DNA of 64,000 nucleotides from Cololabis saira. Its lineage: Eukaryota > Chordata > Actinopteri > Beloniformes > Belonidae. Below, piece after piece: positions 53,101-62,100 of this stretch (positions are counted from its first letter, which is position 1; every line of letters starts with the position of its first letter). Where the stretch lies: contig NC_084599.1 in assembly GCF_033807715.1 (NCBI RefSeq), positions 14,668,625-14,732,624 on the forward strand, in the 5' to 3' direction. The notes under the pieces are model-generated. The model was given only the letters and a program-made list of their open reading frames with translations. It was not told the DNA's origin and ran no database searches. The position numbers and the translations under genes are program-made.

Positions 53101-56100
53101 ATAAAACAATTCATATGAAGATGGTCTGTCCGTCTGTTCAACAATCACTACTTATATAATACCAAAAAAAAGAAATAATGAAAAAACAAAACAAAAAAAA
53201 TAAGAAAACATACACACTAACTCACCAACAATATAAAAACAAAAACAACAAAATATATTTTACCCGTTAAATTCATATTGTCTAATTGTGTGGTCTTTAT
53301 ACAATTTCTTGAACTGGTGAATATTTTTACAATCCTTTAAACCTTAGGTGCACATATTTAATCTATAAGACTGTGTAACCTCTTTTGTCTTTGTCATGGT
53401 CTCAGCTATGATGCTGGCTGCTCCGGGGTCATCGGTGACGGGAATGAACGGACGTGAGGAAGCTCCACAGGCAGATGGAGTCACAGCTGATGACGGCGTG
53501 ATGGCATCTTCTGATGAGGGAACCTGTTCCGCCCATAAACACACGTAATTGTCAATTTTACATTACATTTACAATGCAAATAGAGTAAATCAGTTATTTC
53601 AAAATTGTATCAATCCAAAAGCACTTTGATATCGGATGCACAAACAAGCACCCATACTCAGTTGTTAGAGGGAGAACTGATGGCTGCACATCTCTTTATT
53701 GATGCACGACCTGTTCATGTGTTGGATGAAATGTATATTTAACTTAGGAAACCCCCGTCAGTTATTTGGCACAGAGTAAGGAAATTCCCATCCATGTCAC
53801 AGCTTTATAAGTCTGTTTCAGTATTAAAGCATGCTTACTGTTACAATCACAGTGGCCTAAAAAAAGGAAATGGTCCTTTTCAAGGACATTTCAAGTTGAA
53901 ATCATGATATAGGCTTAGACAATGGACTCAAAGTTTGCTGATGCATGGAGCGTTTCTCACCTCTCCCTTCTTATCTTGCCAGGAATTAGGGCTGGCTTGT
54001 TCCTCAGTTTCAGCAAGCACAGGTGGACACTCTTCATCACTGACACAGGATGAAGATGAGGAGTCCAGCGGTGGAATGGGGGAGCTGGAAGGACACTCTG
54101 CTGGCAGGATCATGCTGGCTGGCATCAGAGCACCAACCACTGCATCTCTGTGGGAACCCACAACACATCCAGTCACCAATAACACTCACATGTGGAAGTG
54201 GGCTGAATAAACTATGAAGAGGCCTTTCACAATGTTACTTCTTCCAGTCTTAGCTGGATGTCAATCATTGTTTCTGGAGCAATTAGGGATTTTAACTGGA
54301 GATGAACAAACACGACACTATTATATGTGAAATCTAAACTGTTAAATGACTCTGGTATTCTCAAACCATATTTTCTTGACTGTTCTATATTCAAAAGGAT
54401 GGCACTTCAGCCATACGTGAATGGGATGTTTCAAACCTTTCAGACAGCATACCTTGCATACATGATTTGGAGGGCTGACAGTACATGGGAAAGACCCTGC
54501 TGCTTGGCCAGGTTGCCATCCAGACTGAGGAGAATCTTGGCCAGCGAGGGGCGGCTGGGCTTCACGCTGCTCTGCCCGCTCATCTTGTTGCTAGCTGCTG
54601 AAGAGTCACTGTCTGATTGAACACCTGCAGTGTGAATCCACAATAATGACCACCGACCACACACACTTGAATGAATCAGAGTAAACGTCAGCCCTGGGTT
54701 ACGGACCAGCAGTTTGTACCACCTGTTGCTAAGAAAGGCAAATGCTGCAGCAGTTCAGGCCAGCAGGTTGCACAAAATATACAGACATTAGCCTATATTT
54801 ACACAACTTCTGACAACTACACAAAAAAAAAAAAGGAAAAAAACTTTTAAGAGCCAACTTTGGGGCTAAGTTTAAAAAAAAAAAAAACTAAAACAGGTTT
54901 AAGGATGCTAAACAGTGATTTAAGATGCATAATAAAAAGGAAAATGTCAATAAAACCCCTCTGTCATTTAGAAATGTCTTCACTTGAGTGACATGGCAAC
55001 TAAAGGTACTTTTTAACTGAAGGGTCTTCTGAGAAAAAATATTCAGCCTAACAAGAAAATTGGATCAAACTACTAAAGACATAAAAGATACTTTTTGTAT
55101 TTTTTTTTTTTTTTAAAGTGTATGCCATTTGTGCATTGCTTGAAGTCAGAGTAGCAAGCATAAACACTACTAAATCATCAATACTTGAAAAAGAACATCT
55201 CTAAACACGCTGGCACGACTGCTGAACTGTGAACTTTTCCATCTGCCAACACACCTGCATGATGCAGTCTGTTATGAAACAACATCGTTTCAATTATTGT
55301 TAAAGGGGACCCATTATGGCATCTAATACCCATTTTAAACAGGCCTTGAATGTCTTAAAAACAAGCTTTTGATTGTTTTTGCTAAAATAAAGAATTTAAA
55401 GAAAGATAAAGAAATTCAGCCTCTGAGCCATGTCTTTATTGGCGCTTTTGCACTAGTCCCGCCTCCGCCCGGCTCGGCGCGGCCCCGTCTTGCACGTTTG
55501 CACTAGGGGCTGAGACGGGTAGAGCCGCTCCAAACCGATACATCTTCTGTAACCATTCTGGCGAGGTTCTATCAGGGCTGAGCCGGGACTATTTCTGACG
55601 TCACCACCCTCCGCGCCACTGATTGGTCGGGGGGCGGGGCCGTCAGACGTTTGAATCAGGAAGCGGGAGTCAGCGCGAGCACGACTCGCGGCTCGCTGCG
55701 ATTTTATTATAAAGCGCAAAACGTCTGTTTGGTGATCCAACTCTGAGGTGCAGATGTTCATAAACCTGGTGGCTGACGAGAGAATTAAAAAAGGGATGTA
55801 GACGGGCTGTTTTACTCTCAGCCGCTCGCGGCTCCAGCTGATTTCTGATCAGCCCGACATGAACAAAGTGGTTGCGCAATCGAGTACGTCACAGCAGCTT
55901 CACCCCAACCCGCCCACTTCTCACCTGGCTGTGGAAAAACAAACGGGGACAAAACGGGTAGAGGCGTGACGAGCCGAGTCGGGCCAAGTAAGGACTCTCT
56001 ACACCTACGACCCAGAACATGATGTTCTAGTCCTTTAAAAGCTACTATAAGAAAGGAGGAGAGAGAATCCTATGAAGGGCGAGGAAACACAGCAACATCC

Positions 56101-59100
56101 TTTCTCACATCCTTTCCCAGCATCCTCTCTGGTAGGAGATGAGAAATGATGAAGAGGTCCCACCAAAGAAGCAGGGAGACTCAACTGCCTTTAACAATAC
56201 ATCAATACATCCTGACCAAGTATAGGGATTTATCTAGAAGAGGATTACCGAGGTATGAAGCTCCAAGGGAGTCCCTGGCTGTCTGGAAAAGGACCGGCTC
56301 GTGAACTGAGGGTGTGGTCACATCCACAGTCGTCCAGGCCACACTGTGGGAGGAGCCACATGCCACTCGAGTGATCTTCTGTCCCTCCAGGCCTTGAACC
56401 AGGGTGGGTTTTCTGTTAACTGTGGTGGTACCATTTCCCTGCTGCCCATGATCATTGTCACCCCATGCATACACCTGATGAGGAAGTGCAAAACATTGAT
56501 GGAATTTCACCTGAGCGTGTAGAAGCGTGTGTTTTGCAAGCAACATTTCTTTAACTTTTTGATTAGTCGAAAATGAAGTGCCAAGGAAATAGAATTGATC
56601 AGCGTTGGTAATTCAAGCTTAACTATAGGAAAAGTGGTAAAAATTGGAACGTTATCATGGCAGTGCATGAGCAGAGGTAAGTGAGCGGTCTGAACAAACC
56701 TGTCCTGTCTCTGTGACGGCCAGACAGTGTAATGCTCCAACAGCCACATGGACGATCTTTTTTCCTCTCAGTCCTTCCACCATCTGGGGCTTCCGAACAT
56801 GGACATCGGTGCCATGGCCTAACCTGAAATAGTCGCCTTTGCCCCTGTTTGGAAATATATGGCAGTGATTGGAAATCCCAAAGGAAAATGACTATTGACT
56901 TAAATTCATCTTTTGTTAATCTTACCAAGTCCACACCATGCCAGACTTGGTAAGAGCCAGGGAAAACTGTGCTCCACACTCAATCTGGCAGACGCTCTGT
57001 CCGTTGAGCCTCTCTATGTTCTGAGGTATGTTGCAGCCCTCGCTGCCTCCACGCCCGAGCTTCCCAAAATCCCCATCACCCCACGAGAACACCAATCCTG
57101 ATAAAAAAATTAAATCAAACATGCCATGTGGAGTTATGGTACACCAAATAACTTCCAGTTATATAAACCTTGCAATGCTTAATCATACACACTTCTCCAC
57201 AAGGAACCAATAGCTTGTTAACATAAATACCTTCATCAGTGAGGGCTAGAGTTTGAGCGTCCCTGCTACCACAAGCCACCTGGACAACACGGTGGCCCAA
57301 GAGCACTTTCACCTAAGTGGACAGATCAAACAAAAGCAAATCACTATTATCTACTGTACTGTAGTGCATGAAAACCAAAATATACCAAAAAAAACAAAAA
57401 AGAAAAAAGCACAGTAAGCTTATTGGGTGTATTTGTTTCATAGGACAGCTATTGAGTGCAAGAACTCCTACTACTAACGTTCAAAAAGTATCAAAAACAT
57501 AATGACCAATGAAAGGCCAGACGTACCAGCTTGGGCCTCAGTTGAGTAGTGTTGTCCCCGTGACCGAGGCGGCCGTATTCACCCAAGCCCCAGCTGTACA
57601 GCTCCCCGCTGGAGGTGATTGCGGCACTGTGAGAGCTGCCACAGGCGATGTCACGGATGCGTTTGGTCTTCAATGCCTCAATCAAGCGAGGTTTATCACA
57701 GTTCCTGATGGAAACATGAACATTTGAAGCATTATTACCCAGATAGCAAAATATGAGTGAATCAACGTTGAAATAGGGTTAGGTAGAAATATTGAATCCA
57801 TGTTGAAGCCTGACATTTAAATTATACCAAAAGTGGTTGGCGACAAGGTATACGTTGATATAACATTGATTAGACGCTGGCAAAAAATTCGACCACAAAA
57901 TAAACATCGATTCAATTACATATTTTCAGCATTGGTTAATTGGCTAGAATTGGATGATTGTTTGATGGTTGATCCATCATCAATCGTGAACTTTAACCAA
58001 AATTCAACCTTTCTTGACCATAATTCAACATTGAATTAACATCATATTTAATGAGGATGCAAAGTAACAGATCCTTAAATAAAAACAACACTCAATTATG
58101 AATCATTCATAGTCAAGACAATAAGTAAAATTAATAAAAATGTTATATTGGCCTAAATAAAATTCACAAAATGTATAATAGCAATCCACAATATCTGTAA
58201 AGTAACGCACATTCTACTAAAGTGTCCCAGTTTGCCGTCATCTCCTTCGCCCCAGGAAAAGACCTTGCCATCCACAGTCAGTGCCATCGCATGGCGTCCA
58301 CCAGAATGTACAGCCACCTTCTTCACCACGTAATTACTGAGAGCGGTGATTTGACGGGGGATTGGGATGGTCCCACTCGAGAGGCCCAGACCCAGCCTGC
58401 CATTGGTGGCCTCTCCGCATGCATAAATCTTCCCCTCCACAGTTACTGGAAAAAAGTTCACTGGTTACAAACTGATCGCAATATGTTAAAGAACACAAAA
58501 AAAGTTCCTAACTCACCTGCAAAGAGACTTTTGGAGCCACCAGCCACTTGCACCACATTGAGTGCAGACAGTGTTTCAGAGAAAGAAGGAACTTTTATCT
58601 GCAAAAAGAACAGGGAAACGATGATTAGAGGATGCAGCGACTGGCAAAGCTCCCTCAGGAAACTCGGCTGGTTCCCGCTGCTCTGTGTTCTCCAGGCTGC
58701 TGAAGTTTGTGACTTGTCCTCAAATATATTACTTCATAGGGCAGAACTAATTACTCTACCCATAACCTAGCTTCACTTTAACTTAAAAGTAAAAAAAACA
58801 ATACATTTTTGGAATATAAATAACAGAATGTCCCCTTCTTTAGAAAAAAAAAAGAGGTAATTTTGAATTTAATAACAGCGACACATCTCTAAGCAGATGG
58901 TCAGGGCAATGTCCAAACTGCAGTAGCTGAGTGGGATCTTGGCGTAAAACCGCTGGCAAATCTAACCTTAGAGCCCTTGAGCCCTCCCAGTTGGTCCTTG
59001 TCATTCAGACCCCAAACAAACACTTTGGTCCTGATGGTGGCGGATGACTCCAATCCTGATGGTTTCTTCCGGGCGAGACTGAGAAACAAAGATTACATGA

Positions 59101-62100
59101 TGAGGATTTGATTCTTTTGTTCCTGACATGAATAAAATCCCCATAGCATTATATTTATTTTCCATTATCCAAGTAAATCAAACACATCCTTCATGTGGCA
59201 ACATATTTTAAATGTTACTATGGCTAACCATACACAGGGAAACTGATAAGCTACAAGAGGAGATCCGAGTCCAACACCGCAGTTTACTGATTCACTCAAA
59301 CAGTAAAAGTGTACATAAGCATGGCGACTCTTGTCAACCGAAAACTGGCTTGACCATGTGATTTTTTTCAGGGTCAAGTTTAATAAAGTATATAAAACTG
59401 TTTTACCTCCCAGCTGCAGTTTTCTCATCATCGTCTTCCTCGTTGTCAGATGCCAGGAAAGGGACTGCAGCCAGGTCTTCGTCATCTGCTCTGATACGTC
59501 CTACGATGGCAAGTCCATGAATCTTGCAGTCTATACCAGAGCTTCGACACTGCTTGATTGCAACCTCAATGTATCTGTGAAACTAAAAGGGAGTATGTCA
59601 TTAAAATAATTACAACACACAAGATTGAAAAAACAACGAGTCAAGTCAAGTCAAGGCTACCAACCTCAGTGCAGTCACTGAGCAGGAGGACAGTGGTGTC
59701 TGTGGGATTGATGTTTATTGTCTTGAGCTCAATTAAGTTGTTCAAAGAGCTCCCACCTGTATGTAAAAAAAAAAAAAAAAAATCCTTTCAGTGATAGAAA
59801 CTAAAAACTGTAAAATGGATCAGTTCAAACTGTGGGAAGGAGCAATAAAAATACCAATAAAATCATATTTAAAAAGAAAACAAATTAGTTTTAACTCACC
59901 TGACACCACTACAAGAGAGGGCATGTAGCTGCTGTCTGCCGGGTCTACAATCATCTTCAGCCTGTGCACAAGAACATCCGGGAAAAGCTCGAGACGAATC
60001 CAGTGCTGCAGAGAAGACAACGGCCAAGTCTCAAAGGTGACACACTTGTTTGAGAAATAAATCAAACAGGCTACTATCCAGATTATTAGAATGTGTGATA
60101 CAGTCTTTCCTACCTTCCCCTGTGAGCCCGAGGACTGCCAGCACTGATCGCTGCAGTCAATGAGACGAGAGGCCTGGTTAACAGATGACGACACATTAAG
60201 GCTCTTCACAGCACGGGACCAGTCGTCGATCAGCATCCCACGCTGGCTGTTGTGATGCTTCTTGAGTTGTTTTCCAGAACGGCCGCAAAACGCTGGAGAC
60301 TGGCCTGGTGGTAAGAAAAGGTTAGTTAGCATACACACTCGGACAGAAAAATCAAGAACATCGCCTTGGTGAATGTGTAACTGACCGGGCTCGTTGATTC
60401 TGCCGAAGGAATGTCTTGTGTTGTGTTTCCGTGTCTTGAAGCAGTTTTCACAGAAGTCAAAGTCGTCACAGTTTTTGCATTTAAATCGGGGGCCGTTAAT
60501 AGGGAACATCTGACAGCCATCACACCTGTGGACAGCATAGAGGATGCATTCAAACTACATACTGAGATAGATGGTGGACTGTACAGACAGGAATCCTGTC
60601 TTTACCTCACGCCAGGATGGACACTTGGGACCAGCTCCATTTCAGATAACAAACCAGTCCAGTGGGACTGTTGCGGGAAGTCCACAATCACATCCTTTCC
60701 ATTGGCACTGAAAGCTAAAACATATATTCACCATTTAAATTATTAGAGTAAACAGAAGAGTTGGGTTGCATTAAAAGAATTTTTTTTAAAAAGAGATAAA
60801 ATACTCAACGTTGGGCTTACCTTTCACTACCCCGACACTCCTGTGAGTGACAGAGCCCCATTTGTACTTTGGTGTTGTGACCGTTGGCTTTACCCTAACT
60901 TTGTCACCAATCTTTATATGAGAAGGAGAAGTTTGTGGTGGGAATCCTGAAAAGACACCACGAAAGAACTTCTTATTATGACGAGCTTCACACCACGTTA
61001 AAATAAAATTGCAAATGCTTACCAATTAACTCAATGTGGATGTAGCGAACCCAGTACGTTCCTCCTTTTTGCTGCCAGTCACACTGCACATTTAAGTCAT
61101 GAAGTCCATCCCTGTCCAGCTTTATCACTTTCCCGACATCTCCATCGTGCACTTCCTCGTACGTTCTGCAGCATTTCACCATCATACCCACCTGCCAGGA
61201 AGCCAGCGGTCCAGATGTCTCAGTTTACATTTCTTTAACATAGTTTTAAAACACTTTTGAAAGCTGGTGCTCTTACCTGAATGTTCTCTCTCACATACAC
61301 AGCATAGTCATCGTTGCTTTGGAAATCCGACCTCTTCTTAAACGTTTGGCTCTCAGTCACCACTACACCAGGAGGCTAAAGTTACACACAGACCAGGTTA
61401 GCCATAAATCTATTAATAAATCATGTCATACATGAAAAAAAAAAAGAAAAAAAACTTGACAGGCTGTGGGACAAGTGACTCAGACTGGCATAGTAAGAGG
61501 ACGCACCACAGAGAATGTGGGTTCTGCCTCCTCCAGCTCCTCCAGCACCTCCTCATCGGAGTATTCATCGGACACAGTGTCGGCGTCAGACAGCTCGGTG
61601 ACGTGAATGTCCGGATGATCCAGCAGCCAGCTCACCAGAGACTCAACACCTGATGGATAAACTCAGTTAATCTCCAGACACATAACTCAAAGCAAAGATT
61701 TCTATCTCAACCATAAGTTGTCATATTATGAAGATGTACCTGGGACACCAGAGGCGCTGCCGGTAGTACCAGACAGTGACTTCAAGGCAAACTCGATGTT
61801 CTTCCGTGGAAACCCCATTTCCATAAGCTGGAGGACAATGGGTAACGGAGGGACAGGGGAGGTCTTCAGCTTTTTCTGCTTCGGTGGTTTGACATGCTGC
61901 ACAGTGACGGGCGTGGTGGCCTCGCTGGAGCTGCTCTCCTCAAACAGCGGGGAGGACGGGTGGGCAGATTCCACTGCCAAGTACTGACACACTGCCAGAG
62001 CTGCTGCCTACATGAACAGACGGTGCAGGGGTTAAAACAAGTTCACTGTATTTAAGCATTCCTGTAGATACAGGTGGAACACCATCTTTTTTTGAGTAAA

